64,000 nt of DNA, from assembly GCF_900602065.1 (NCBI RefSeq), contig NZ_UWFN01000116.1, forward strand, positions 1-64,000. Reading direction: 5' to 3'. The DNA comes from Pseudomonas viridiflava (GTDB lineage: Bacteria > Pseudomonadota > Gammaproteobacteria > Pseudomonadales > Pseudomonadaceae). Shown piece by piece: positions 8,653 to 17,778 of this stretch (its first letter is position 1; each line of letters begins with the position of its first letter). The position numbers and the translations under genes are program-made. Under the pieces are notes generated by a model that saw nothing but the letters and a program-made list of their open reading frames with translations, did no database searches and had not been told where the DNA came from.

Positions 8653-9146
8653 GATCTTCTCCTGGCGAAGCATCACTGGATGATGGGGCGTTTCACGCTG
8701 AGCACGTGACATTTATTATATCGACGAACGATGAGCTATCTTGAGCTTAAAAGCAATCATGCCCAAAAAAATCTAAGCGAGCTAACTCAAAGTGGTTTTG
8801 ACAGAATTTCCATTCTGTACCTTCCATGACGCATGCCGCTATAGAGAAAAAAATATTTTTATAGCGTGGCAAATATTTATTGATCAAACAGACAAAAAAC
8901 GCACCAGGTTTTGAATGGGGGCATCAAACCCGTGCGACGCTTTGTTTGCTAGGTAGTGATCGTCTGCTTGCTTTGTTGGGCGCTGAGTGAACGGTTAATA
9001 ATGTAAATTGGCGTTGTGTTTTTAAGAAAAAGCGAAAACTTAAAAAAAAACGAAACTTAATTGTACAAAAGTAGATTGATTGCATCGTTTTTTGATTGAC
9101 GGATGAAAACCTCAGCCACAAAATGATACCAAAATGATATCGCGGC
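8653..9146. other. AT-rich divergent intergenic region
   Basis: About 490 bases between the MCP gene on the minus strand and the cheA operon on the plus strand. The base composition is markedly A+T rich, with A runs around 9030-9050, which is a typical target for an H-NS/MvaT-type silencer. It includes the shared element at 9048-9118. No convincing gene is seen. Confidence 0.6.
9048..9118 (+). promoter_or_regulatory. Shared upstream element, copy A (cheA operon)
   Basis: This stretch aligns with 18090-18160. Both have AAAACGAAA, then TTAATT, then an ATCG, and an identical 16-base core TGATTGACGGATGAAA (9093-9108 here) followed by CTCA. Here it lies just upstream of the cheA-STAS-cheY-mcp-araC run. 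Conservation of non-coding DNA before two gene groups that each include an araC paralogue suggests a regulator binding site or shared promoter. It matches no sigma-28 or sigma-54 consensus that I can see. Confidence 0.55.
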
Positions 9147-11187
9147 TTGATTTGGGAAATATTTCCTCGGCATAGTTTGGTAGGAGAAAGGTGGCTCTTC
9201 GTTTTGTTTCACGTAACGCGTTCTCAGGAAATCGCCGGTTTGCTACGGGCGTTGTTGCCTGACGTTCCTGACCCAGACGAGACGCTGAACGAAGGCACCA
9301 GTTTCTTTGAAGGCGCCGAGATTGACAGTCGGGAGCACGTCCTGGCATTTCGCGAAGAGGAGAGGGCGGCAGCATGGCGTGCAGCCTCGAAGGGATCTGC
9401 CCTGTTTGTTGTCATCTATCGTCCCGATACCGACAGCTTCTATAAAGGCGAAGACCCCTTTTACAGCGCGCGCCATACACCGGGACTGATAGCCGGAAAA
9501 ATCGTCGCAGATACGCCTTGGCCTCCCCTCGCAACATTCGACTGTTATCAATCCGTGCTCGAGTTCCGAGTGCTGCTTGCGTCGCCACGCCCTGAGATTG
9601 AGGAGCATTTTCGCTATACCCCTGAACAAGTAGAAATCATTGCAGTGGCGCCTGCCGCATTGATCATTCCGGAGGGCGACTGCAGCGGCAGTCCGGCGTC
9701 TGCAGCGTTCATCAATGAAGCGATTGATCTGCTCAATAAAAAAGACTTGGCGCGTTTGCATGATATCGCTTGGGCAATGTTGCAGCTTTGTCCGCCAGAA
9801 CAATGGTCTGCGTCGGTACTGCGATGGGTGTTGCTGATCATCGAAACCGCACCTGAGGCAACGGCGCAGATACAGGCATTGATCCTCGCTCTGGAGAGTC
9901 TCGAGTTGCCTGATCTGACACGCTTACCGGCTCCCGACGCCCCCGTGGTACCTGCAACTGATGTCGAGCACGAATCGAGCAAAACCGACCGTGCTTATGG
10001 GGGGGGGGTAAATGGCAAACTGTTAAAGGTTGATCAAGCGAAAGTCGATGTATTAATGGACCTGATCGGCGAGATGGTCGTTGCAAAAAATTCGCTTCCC
10101 TACCTTGCCAACCGTGCCGAGAGCGAGGTCGGTGTACGGGAGCTTTCACGAGATATAAAAGCGCTGTACGCGCTCATTAATCGCATCGCTGAGGATATGC
10201 AGAACACCATCATGCAGGTGCGCATGACCCCGATATCGTCAATCTTCCAGCGCTTTCCTCGCCTAGTTCGCGATATTTCACGAAAGCTCGACAAGCAAGT
10301 TGAGCTGGTGATCGAAGGGGAGTCGACCGAAGCGGACAAAAACATCGTAGAGGCGCTCGCCGAGCCGTTGATACACATCGTGCGCAACAGTCTCGACCAC
10401 GGACTTGAAACACCAGAGGTCAGAGCGCGTTCAGGCAAACCTGCGCGCGGAGTCCTCAGCATTCGGGCACGTCAGGAACCGGACCGCTTCATTGTCGAAA
10501 TCAGCGATGACGGCCAAGGCATCGACCCTTCCAGAATAAAGCGTAAAGCCTTTAAAAGGGCTGATTGATCAGGATCAACTGGAACGTTTATCCGGCCAGC
10601 AAGCGCTGAACCTAATCTTCTCCGCCGGGTTTTCCACGGCTGAAGTTGTGACCGATCTTTCGGGCCGTGGTGTAGGGATGGACGTCGTCAAAAACGCGAT
10701 CGATAAACTCAGCGGTTTGGTAGAGCTTTCCAGTGAAATCGGACGCGGCACGACGCTGCGGCTAACGTTGCCATTGTCGATGGCCATAAGCAGCGTAATG
10801 ATCGTTGAGGCGGATCAGCAGATATTTGGTGTGCCCATGGACGGCGAGGTTGAAACGGTAAGAATCAACACTAAAGACATACATAGCATTAAAGACAAGA
10901 AAACGGTCATTCTGCGGGACCGCATCGTGCCACTTGTCAGTTTGCATTCATTGCTGTCACTGACGGCTGAACCTCTTGTTAACGAGGAGGGCGAGCTGGC
11001 AGTGTTAGTTATAAAAGTCAATCACGAAGTGGTCGGGCTATTGGTGGACGTTTTTAGCGAGGTGGTGGATGTGATTCTCAAACCTATGCCCGGAGAACTC
11101 GAGAAAATTGACTGCTATTCGGGAAGTGCACTGCTCGGCGATGGTTCTATTCTAATGGTGCTCAATCCAAAGGAGTTATTTTCATGA
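9147..11187 (+). pseudogene. CheA-like histidine kinase without Hpt domain, frame broken
   Basis: The frame 9147-10568 holds a CheA regulatory domain (FVVIYRPDTDSFYKGEDPF), a linker with a G10 tract, the P3 dimerisation helices (LMDLIGEMVVAKNSLPY) and the N and G1 boxes (HIVRNSLDHGLE, DDGQGID). It then runs into a stop. After one extra base in an AAAAGGG run near 10555, the next frame continues KGLIDQDQLERLSGQQALNL, the G2 box GRGVGMDVV and a CheW-like P5 domain to 11187. There is no phosphorylatable Hpt motif (HxxKG) anywhere. The only starts near the 5' end are TTG codons (9147, 9204), with no in-frame ATG. Either the 5' end has been lost or this CheA never had an Hpt. A sequencing error at the homopolymer could also explain the frame break. 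Confidence 0.7.
9999..10008 (+). repeat. G10 homopolymer inside cheA
   Basis: Ten consecutive G bases lie in the linker between the regulatory domain and P3 of the CheA-like gene. They are in frame as written (three GGG codons). A tract of this length is prone to slip-strand mispairing and equally prone to sequencing error. Confidence 0.8.
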
Positions 11188-11429
11188 GCATTGTCTATGA
11201 GAAGAACAAGGCGACGTTTACAGGCTTCATCAGCATTGAAGAAGCGGACCAACTGCTGGCATGGGTGCACGCCCACCCCAATGGCAAACTTAATTTTGAA
11301 CACTGTGAACACCTCCATACCGCCACTTTGCAAGTGTTAATGGCCGCAGCCTCTCTGAACGTGCTCAGTTGGCCATCGGATACGCCGTTCGCCTCATGGC
11401 TAAAAGGTTCACTCAACGTAATTGGATAA
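11184..11429 (+). CDS. STAS-domain protein
   Basis: An 81-residue protein that starts on the ATG overlapping the cheA stop (ATGA), so the two are translationally coupled. The NFEHCEHLHTATLQVLMAAA segment is the beta-alpha element of STAS domains (compare LDLSxVEHLHTAxLQVLL in chemosensory STAS proteins). STAS partners are often phosphorylated on Ser/Thr at this site; here the residues are H-T-A-T. It lies between cheA and cheY and is probably part of the output path of the signalling complex. The partner is unknown. Confidence 0.75.
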   Translation: MSIVYEKNKATFTGFISIEEADQLLAWVHAHPNGKLNFEHCEHLHTATLQVLMAAASLNVLSWPSDTPFASWLKGSLNVIG

Positions 11430-11440
11430 GGATTAATGAC

Positions 11441-11809
11441 ATGGCTAAAACTATCTTTGTGATAGATGATTCGAGTGTAATGCTTGCGAGCGTCAAGCAA
11501 AATTTGGAGCTGGCCGGTTTCACCGTAGAAACAGCCAAAGACGGACTTGACGCTTTTCAACGTGTCAAGGGCGGTCTTAAACCAGACTTGATTATCACCG
11601 ACATTAATATGCCCAACATGAACGGCATCGAGTTCATTCGAAACGCACGCACGGTACTCCGTTTCACTCCGATTTTGGTGCTGACCACCGAGAGCCAGAC
11701 GGTTAAACGTGATGAAGCCAAGAAACTGGGGGCCACCGGCTGGCTGGTAAAACCCGTCAGTGGAGGCGACTTGCTAAAAGTGATCAAACAAGTACTGCCG
11801 GGCACTTGA
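11441..11809 (+). CDS. CheY-like response regulator
   Basis: A 122-residue stand-alone receiver. The acidic pocket is IDDSS (Asp 8-9), the phosphoacceptor Asp is in [14 protein letters not shown] (about residue 53), Thr is in VLTTES and the invariant Lys is in WLVKPVSGG. There is no output domain, so it acts like CheY through protein contact. The ATG at 11441 has AAGGA upstream and lies 11 bases after the STAS stop. It is the obvious partner of the CheA-like kinase upstream, but that kinase lacks an Hpt, so phosphotransfer would need another donor. Confidence 0.88.
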   Translation: MAKTIFVIDDSSVMLASVKQNLELAGFTVETAKDGLDAFQRVKGGLKPDLIITDINMPNMNGIEFIRNARTVLRFTPILVLTTESQTVKRDEAKKLGATGWLVKPVSGGDLLKVIKQVLPGT

Positions 11810-11825
11810 GGCAGAGGGAATGGAC

Positions 11826-13052
11826 ATGAATCATGCTGCAGACTCAAGCCGCAGTCTTGAAACCCGAGTGAGCCGATTGCGCCAAGTTGCAACCGTCGGG
11901 CTCCTTGTCATCGGGGTGTGCGCAATAGCTGCGATGCTGCAACCTGGCAACATCGAGCTGTTCGGGCCGGGCATCGCAGTTCTTTGCCTTTTGGTGGGTG
12001 TTCTCCTCTGGACATGCATTAGCGCCATTGGCACGCAAGCGACTCAACTGATTGCATCCTTAGAGCAGTTGAGGGCAGCCGTGCCTGCGTCGCAGCGTTT
12101 TTGCCACCAACTGGCGGAGGTCATCAATACCGATCAGCAACTTGAGAGAAAGGTGCAAAAAAATCTCGATGATGTGATTCGCATCACTAACGAAGCTGCG
12201 CATCACATCATCGGGCGCGTGGGAGGTTTGGCTGCTACGGCAAACCAACTGGTTGAATACCTGGAAAAGGCTAAGTTTGGCGGGAACCTTGAAGAGGAAG
12301 TCAAGGAGCGTTCAAGCGCTGTCGAGAATCTGGTCCGCATGTTGAAGGGCAGGCTCGAGTCTGACCTTGAAAAGGTCTTCAGCATGACTCAGAGTATTCT
12401 GACCATGACGGGTAAGACTGCCGTGATATCTGCCATTGCTGACCAGACCAATTTACTCGCGCTCAATGCGGCCATCGAAGCTGCCCGCGCCGGTGATGCT
12501 GGTCGTGGCTTTGCCGTGGTTGCCGGCGAAATTCGCAAGCTTGCCCAGGATGCCGCAAGTGCCGCGCAAGATATTGAATTTTCGATGTTGAAAGCACGCG
12601 CGGCACTTGAAGAGGGGTTTGATGACGGGTACAGAAAACGGGTGGAAAGTGATACCCACGAGGCACAACGAGTTCTTGAAACCATCCAGAAACTCGGAGG
12701 GAATTACATGGAAACTCAGGCGTTCTACAATGCGTTGATGGCTGTCATGACAGAATGTAACACCGAGCTCGTGCAGGGTATTAGTGAGCTACTGGGAGAT
12801 GTTCAGTTTCAAGATGTGATTCGACAGTCCATAGAACGCATGCAGGCGATACGGCATCAGCGTGACAGCATTTTTGAACGGACAGCAAAGCAATTGAGCG
12901 CCTTGGATTTATCGATGGTAGACCTGCCATCGTTGAAGGAGGCACTGAATAAACTGCGCCTCGAGTTCGGGCAAGAAGAAGAGCGTCATCAGTCGGCAGG
13001 TGATGACTTGAGAAGCGCGGGTACACCAAGTTTAAAAATAGAGCTTTTCTAA
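11826..13052 (+). CDS. Short methyl-accepting protein with no large sensor domain
   Basis: About 408 residues. Two closely spaced membrane helices (about 22-42 and 48-68) leave almost no periplasmic domain. The cytoplasmic part has the signalling tip [28 protein letters not shown] in shortened form and a C-terminal [20 protein letters not shown] segment, which is seen in transducers of non-flagellar chemosensory systems. HAMP is not evident. AGAGGGAATGGAC favours the ATG at 11826 over that at 11820. It follows cheY by 16 bases in the same operon. It probably senses a cytoplasmic or membrane cue and scaffolds the CheA-like protein. Confidence 0.85.
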   Translation: MNHAADSSRSLETRVSRLRQVATVGLLVIGVCAIAAMLQPGNIELFGPGIAVLCLLVGVLLWTCISAIGTQATQLIASLEQLRAAVPASQRFCHQLAEVINTDQQLERKVQKNLDDVIRITNEAAHHIIGRVGGLAATANQLVEYLEKAKFGGNLEEEVKERSSAVENLVRMLKGRLESDLEKVFSMTQSILTMTGKTAVISAIADQTNLLALNAAIEAARAGDAGRGFAVVAGEIRKLAQDAASAAQDIEFSMLKARAALEEGFDDGYRKRVESDTHEAQRVLETIQKLGGNYMETQAFYNALMAVMTECNTELVQGISELLGDVQFQDVIRQSIERMQAIRHQRDSIFERTAKQLSALDLSMVDLPSLKEALNKLRLEFGQEEERHQSAGDDLRSAGTPSLKIELF

Positions 13053-13163
13053 TGGTACGTCTTTGGTAGTTATTTATTGCGCCCGAAACTTGATAAGCAA
13101 TAAAAAGAAAAACACTTTTCTGGGTTGCCTTAGTTTCTGTTTTATTGATGGGGGCTCAAAGCA

Positions 13164-14162
13164 ATGATTAAAAGTCATTCAAATATCATTATCAGTAGCG
13201 CGGAATCGGCGTGGGCGCATTTCGCGGACAATAATACGTCGGTAGTCATAAGGCCTGGAGAAAACGGTTCCTTTGATTACCGAAAGAAAATCTGTTTTAT
13301 CGGCAGTTTTTTTGTCAGCTCTTCCTACACGTCAAGTGGTTGGGGGTTTGAAATGACGAGTGAAACTGATGGATTTATGCTCTCCCTGCCGAAGTGTGGA
13401 TTAAGTGAGTGGGTGACAAAAACAGATAGGCTAAGCCACACCACAGGCTCCGTGTTAGTGTTGGACAGCCAGCTGATAACGTCGGGGGGATTTTCGATGG
13501 GCACTCAAAACAACACGGTGTTCGTTCCGAATTTAATTCTGGTCGAAGAACTTTCCATGTGCCTGGGGTTTCCCGCACGTCAGAGAATAAGCTTTAAAAA
13601 TCATCAAAACCTCAACAGAGAAGCTAATGCGCTTCTGAGTTACCTGATCTCTTCGGTTTTACTAGGTGCAACAGGTACAGCACCGTTATTGAAGGCACCG
13701 CTAGCGGTTAAAAACCTGCAGCAGGCGTTGATCACTGCCATGCTTCACGTACTGCCAAATAATTATTCCAAGCTTTTGCTGGATGATTCGACCGTTATTC
13801 CGCCTACCCCCAAGCTGATTAAGTCAGCCATCAGCTTTATTATGCAAAATTCGGAGTGCCCTATCACTTTGAGTGATATTGCAAAGCACTCCTCGGTGAG
13901 TGTGCGTGCGCTACAGTTGGGATTTAAGAAATATAGAGGTATGACGCCGCTTGAATACATTAGGGGGGTCAGGTTAGAGAGTGTCCACCTGGCATTGTCT
14001 GACCCTTTAAACTTAATGACAACCAAAGAATTGGCCCTCAAAGCTGGTTTTACTAACTACTATCTATTTTCAAAATATTTTTATCAAAAATATGGCGTTT
14101 TCCCCGATAAAATCAGGGAGCGAGCGAAGCTTCAATCTCCTGTTATCGATAACAAGACGTAG
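13164..14162 (+). CDS. AraC-family regulator (paralogue 1)
   Basis: A 332-residue regulator. The N-terminal domain carries GSFDYRKKICFIGSFFVSSS, and the two C-terminal helix-turn-helix units read ITLSDIAKHSSVSVRALQLG and LALKAGFTNYYLFSKYF. It is clearly paralogous to the gene at 18427 (shared GSFDY, FVSSS, GWG/GWAYE and SVRALQLGFKKY). It lies 111 bases after the chemosensory cassette, preceded by GGGGGCTC, and is low in G+C relative to flanking DNA. The effector is unknown. Linkage suggests it either controls the cassette or is its transcriptional output. Confidence 0.85.
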   Translation: MIKSHSNIIISSAESAWAHFADNNTSVVIRPGENGSFDYRKKICFIGSFFVSSSYTSSGWGFEMTSETDGFMLSLPKCGLSEWVTKTDRLSHTTGSVLVLDSQLITSGGFSMGTQNNTVFVPNLILVEELSMCLGFPARQRISFKNHQNLNREANALLSYLISSVLLGATGTAPLLKAPLAVKNLQQALITAMLHVLPNNYSKLLLDDSTVIPPTPKLIKSAISFIMQNSECPITLSDIAKHSSVSVRALQLGFKKYRGMTPLEYIRGVRLESVHLALSDPLNLMTTKELALKAGFTNYYLFSKYFYQKYGVFPDKIRERAKLQSPVIDNKT

Positions 14163-14396
14163 GCGCTTAGGGAGGGGAAATTGGATATTACTTTCGTCTG
14201 CGGCGGATTGGCCCTCAGATGTATCGGTAACTAGGATAAACGCCTCGAGACAAGGAGAATCATGGATGAGCGCTACCGCAGCCTACCACCTGCGAGCGCC
14301 GGTCGTGCAGAGTGGAGTGGAAATTTAGAAGGTTCCTCTCGGAGCCCAGTCCACGCCATTGGTTTACCTACCGGTGGCAAGGAACAAGGTGGGCAT
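14163..14396. other. Intergenic stretch, no gene supported
   Basis: An ATG at 14262 with AAGGAGAATC in front opens an 89-codon frame, but its product is rich in Ser, Gly and Arg and has no family character. The downstream ORF at 14397 is the better candidate. I see no hairpin or repeat here. Confidence 0.35.
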
Positions 14397-14670
14397 GAAT
14401 CAGACCACCGCAGCCGATGCATATACCTCCGGTGCTACAGCTTTTCTCTCACTTCAGAATTTGGTTATTCTCCAATCGGCACATATTGTGAAGCTCAACG
14501 CTACCCTCGCAGTCGCGTTGGGCTTTCTTGACGGGGAGCAGCGCCAGAGGCTGCTTCGGAGATCCAACCACAGAGATCTAGCAGAAAGGTCGGAAGCTCA
14601 TTACCCATCACCGGCTTGTCAACTCTCGAGAGTGACAAGAGGTCATGAAAACACGCATTCGCGGGTGTGA
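14397..14670 (+). CDS. Possible small protein, 91 aa
   Basis: From the ATG at 14397 (AAGGTGGGC upstream) the frame reads MNQTTAADAYTSGATAFLSL and then QNLVILQSAHIVKLNATLAVALGFLDGEQRQRLL. The first 65 residues have a plausible helical composition, while the tail looks random, so the gene may be decayed at its 3' end. I do not recognise a family. The 14671-14798 remainder of the gap shows nothing. Confidence 0.3.
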
Positions 14671-14798
14671 TTGGCCTTAAGGCATTTGTAGAAAACCGTC
14701 TGCAAAGTTTGATTGATTCCTAAAGAAGGTTGCCTGCTAATCAATACGTCAAAAATTGTGTTGATGTCTCCAGCATCCAACCTACTTTGAGACCCAGC

Positions 14799-15053
14799 CT
14801 AGTTACCGGGCCCCCGAATTGCAGAGTGACTGTGCGAAGTGGGAGTTAATATGTCTTTCCCGGACAAGTCTTCCTTGATGCCTAGTGCGACTGCGGCGTC
14901 ATGCGCTTTGCCGCGCAGGCCCTTTTTACGACCATCAAGCAGTTGGTAGCAAGTAGCTGCATCCAAGTCATGGGCCTGCGCGAAGGCCTGCACTGAAACC
15001 CCATGACTTTGTAACCAAAGCTTGGCTTCAGCGGGTGTTCGTAATCTACTCAT
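14799..15053 (-). CDS. Small helix-turn-helix DNA-binding protein
   Basis: An 84-residue protein from the ATG at 15053 (GGAAG upstream). MSRLRTPAEAKLWLQSHGVS, then VQAFAQAHDLDAATCYQLLDGRKKGLRGKAHDAAVALGI, is the pattern of small Pseudomonas DNA-binding proteins that have a Cro/XRE-like fold and the signature Y-Q-x-L-x-G-R-x-K-x-x-R-G. Members are common in accessory regions and near mobile elements. The tail after residue 65 (GKDILTPTSHSHS) is unstructured. It sits next to, and divergent from, the mvaT-like gene. Confidence 0.7.
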   Translation of the reverse strand: MSRLRTPAEAKLWLQSHGVSVQAFAQAHDLDAATCYQLLDGRKKGLRGKAHDAAVALGIKEDLSGKDILTPTSHSHSAIRGPGN

Positions 15054-15222
15054 AATTGATACTTCCATCTGATGATCATTTTTTCAAAGCAGTCAGAGTG
15101 CTCAGATATTTCGCCAGACGTTGCGATGAAAGGAGCCCTCATGATTTCCTCGGATATTTGATGACTGACCTGGTTGCATCCCTTAGTATCCCGACGCACT
15201 AGCTCATAATCTAAGGATCACT

Positions 15223-15600
15223 ATGTCTCGTTTAGCTGAATACCGAAAGCTCGAACAACAACTAGCCGCCCAGCTCGCAGAGCTAGAGTCGATGAAAAGT
15301 GATTCTGGGCTCCAGACTGAAATGGAGTTTGAGACCAAACTGCTCGGTCTGTTGGCTGAGTACGGCTACAGCCTTCGTGACGTAATCGGCCTGCTGGATC
15401 CGATTGCAGCTACCCGTCGCAAATCTTCGCCCCTGCCTGCGCCTGTAGAAAAAGGTACTCGTAAGGCACGTGCGATGAAGGTTTATAAGAATCCGCATTC
15501 GGGCGAGATCGTTGAGACGAAGGGCGGGAACCACAAGCTGCTGAAAGCCTGGAAAAATGAGCATGGTTCGGATGTTGTAGAGTCTTGGCTTTCTAAGTGA
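15223..15600 (+). CDS. MvaT/TurB-family H-NS-like silencer
   Basis: A 125-residue protein with the two-part layout of MvaT. It has an N-terminal coiled coil for dimerisation and oligomerisation (SRLAEYRKLEQQLAAQL), then EFETKLLGLLAEYGYSLRDVIGLLDP, and a C-terminal DNA-binding domain KVYKNPHSGEIVETKGGNHK ending KAWKNEHGSDVVESWL. The K-N-P-H-x-G-E and K-G-G-N-H-K motifs are diagnostic. MvaT proteins bind A+T-rich foreign DNA and silence it. Its position inside an island with two A+T-rich regulatory gaps suggests an accessory paralogue that acts locally or tunes the core MvaT/TurB pool. Confidence 0.9.
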   Translation: MSRLAEYRKLEQQLAAQLAELESMKSDSGLQTEMEFETKLLGLLAEYGYSLRDVIGLLDPIAATRRKSSPLPAPVEKGTRKARAMKVYKNPHSGEIVETKGGNHKLLKAWKNEHGSDVVESWLSK

Positions 15601-15617
15601 ATTACAGTTAGCAGAAG

Positions 15618-15647
15618 CAAAGGCCCTTGATAGGGCCTTTTTTTAGC
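15618..15647 (+). terminator. Terminator of the mvaT-like gene
   Basis: The arms AAAGGCCC and GGGCCTTT around a six-base loop (TTGATA) lead into a T-run, about 18 bases after the stop codon. Its right arm is also the first part of the dispersed 87-base repeat. Confidence 0.9.
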
Positions 15648-15715
15648 AGTCCACCTTGCCCTGGCAAAGCCATTTATACCCTGAAACTTCCGCCGACTCA
15701 GCAAGCGAGCGAGGT
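15629..15715. repeat. 87-bp dispersed repeat, copy B
   Basis: This matches 680-766 at 82 of 87 positions. In this copy the terminator is complete and belongs to the mvaT-like gene, so this is probably the parent arrangement and copy A the derived one. Confidence 0.85.
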
Positions 15716-15780
15716 CTGTTTACAAGGACGTGGAGCATCCTTAGGGTAATGTGTAGTTAACGGCAGGCTCGACATCCGAT

Positions 15781-17778
15781 TTAGCTAACCTTGAAGCGCT
15801 GAACTAGCTCAATCAGTCGATTGTTCGATTCGGACAGCGCCACCGTACTTCTTTCATTGCTGGATCCGCCCTCTACTAGTTCCTCGACGATGTGCCGGAC
15901 AGCGATGATGTTGCGGCTGATTTCTTCGGACACAGCGCTTTGCTCTTCGGCCGCTGTAGCGATTTGCGTGCTCAGATCGTTGATGCGCACCACTGAATTG
16001 GTCATATCATCCAGCCCTGCCGTAACGGCAGTGGTCTTGCCAGCCGTTGCCTGACAGCTCTGACGAGTTATTTCCATCGCTGCGACAGCATCACCTACGC
16101 CTTGCTGCAGGTTACCGAGCATCTTATTTATTTCCGAGGTACTAGCCTGAGTGCGGGCGGCGAGGGCGCGAACTTCATCTGCTACAACGGCGAAACCACG
16201 GCCCTGTTCACCGGCGCGAGCTGCTTCGATCGCCGCGTTGAGCGCCAAGAGGTTGGTTTGCCCAGCGATTTCGCCGATTACTGTCAGCACTGCGTTGATG
16301 CTTTTGGCGTCCTGCTCCATCGACTGCACCTTGCCGGTGGCCGAGTCGACTTCACCGATCAATGCGGTCACGCTGTCCGAAGCGTCCGCCACTACTGATT
16401 TGGAAACCTGGGCGTTTTCGTTTGCTGACTGAGTGAATCTCGCAGTCAGTGCTGCGCTGCGAGCCACTTCGTCAGCGGTGGAGGACATTTCGGTAATTGC
16501 AGTCACCGCCTGATCGGTTTCATTGGCGTGGCGGATCAGAATCGCATTGGTAGCACTCGCCTGGCTGCGCAATTGGTCAATGCCGCTCGCGATGTCACGG
16601 GTCGAGCTACTGACTTCAAGCATCATGCGTTGCAGGTAAGCGATGAAATGGTTGACCGACTCTCCCACCTGGTCGACTTCGTCATTGCCTTTAACGGTAA
16701 TACGGCGGGTCAGGTCGGCATCCCCAGCGGACAGCGTATCGATACTGTTTTTGAGCACTATCAGGCGGTTCATCAGCTTGCGTAACGCGAAAATCATCAG
16801 CAACAGCAGCACCAGAACCATAGGGATCTGCAGCCAGGCCAATGTCTTGAGTACTGCGACGCTCTGGCTTTGCAGCAGCGCCGTATTTTGCGAGACAGCC
16901 AACAGCCATGGAGTGCCCGCGACCGGTATCAGGAATAGGGTTGACTCTTCGCCGTCCTTGTTCTGATATGTCAGGCGTGCAGTGCCGGTGCCTTTGGCGG
17001 CCAATGCCGCCTTTATGCCGTTGATGAAAGGTGACTGTGCTGCCAGTTCGGAGATGTTGCGCAATACTATCCTGTCACTGCTACCCGGCACGTTGGAGAG
17101 TATCTTGCCGTCCGCCTCGATGATCATGATCCGGCCGTTTACTTCCTTCTCCTTGGCTTCGACCAGTTTGTTGAAAAAGCCCAGTGTCACGTCGATAGTT
17201 GACACGCCCCATGGTTGGCCATTTTTAGTGATAGCCATCGCGCAGTTGGTGCGCGGCTCTGGGCTGGCCGCATCTTGATATGCAGGTGCCCACGCGCATT
17301 GACCTGCTGGGGAGTTCAAGCCGCCCTTATACCAGCCCTGTTCAAAATAGTTGAGCGATTCTGCGGAGTTCCAGTGAGTGTTGACGACCAACTTGCCCGA
17401 TGCATCCCGGTGGTAAAAGGTGCTGTGCTTGGTACGCCCTGGCGTACGTGCATTAGGCAAAGGCCAGATCCCACCACCGAATATCTTGGCTTCACCGTAC
17501 TGGTTGACCATCATGGGCAGCAGCCGGTCTATATCATCGCTGGCTAGCTGCGACACGAGTTCTGTAATTACCCGGGCCTGCGCCTGCACACGGGCAAGTT
17601 CGGTCTTGATCTCATTGCTGATGTCGGCGGCCTTGACGGTCAGCATGTTTTCATCAGTTGCCGTCAGCCTAGGAGACACGAAATGGTTGATGCCTAAGAT
17701 CGTCAGGACGATCACCACCCCAATGAATCCAATGAAGGTTGCGGTGTAGCGGGCTTGAACTGTCTTGATCGAGGCCAT
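15781..17778 (-). CDS. Methyl-accepting chemotaxis protein with double-Cache sensor
   Basis: A 665-residue transducer. TM1 is at about 12-34 (FIGFIGVVIVLTILGI). A periplasmic region of about 290 residues has dCache features (GGGIWPLPNARTPG, then YFEQGWYKGGL, WGVSTIDVTLGFF and GRIMIIEADGKILSN). TM2 is at about 328-350 and HAMP follows with LSAGDADLTRRI. The signalling tip has [21 protein letters not shown]. Double-Cache sensors of Pseudomonas bind amino acids, polyamines, purines or organic acids directly; I see no decisive ligand motif. AGGTATACAGAA precedes the ATG at 17778. Confidence 0.92.
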   Translation of the reverse strand: MASIKTVQARYTATFIGFIGVVIVLTILGINHFVSPRLTATDENMLTVKAADISNEIKTELARVQAQARVITELVSQLASDDIDRLLPMMVNQYGEAKIFGGGIWPLPNARTPGRTKHSTFYHRDASGKLVVNTHWNSAESLNYFEQGWYKGGLNSPAGQCAWAPAYQDAASPEPRTNCAMAITKNGQPWGVSTIDVTLGFFNKLVEAKEKEVNGRIMIIEADGKILSNVPGSSDRIVLRNISELAAQSPFINGIKAALAAKGTGTARLTYQNKDGEESTLFLIPVAGTPWLLAVSQNTALLQSQSVAVLKTLAWLQIPMVLVLLLLMIFALRKLMNRLIVLKNSIDTLSAGDADLTRRITVKGNDEVDQVGESVNHFIAYLQRMMLEVSSSTRDIASGIDQLRSQASATNAILIRHANETDQAVTAITEMSSTADEVARSAALTARFTQSANENAQVSKSVVADASDSVTALIGEVDSATGKVQSMEQDAKSINAVLTVIGEIAGQTNLLALNAAIEAARAGEQGRGFAVVADEVRALAARTQASTSEINKMLGNLQQGVGDAVAAMEITRQSCQATAGKTTAVTAGLDDMTNSVVRINDLSTQIATAAEEQSAVSEEISRNIIAVRHIVEELVEGGSSNERSTVALSESNNRLIELVQRFKVS

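Noticed and set aside
9093-9108. Sigma-28 or sigma-54 promoter in the shared element
   Set aside because: The core matches neither the FliA -35/-10 pattern nor the GG-N10-GC spacing of sigma-54.
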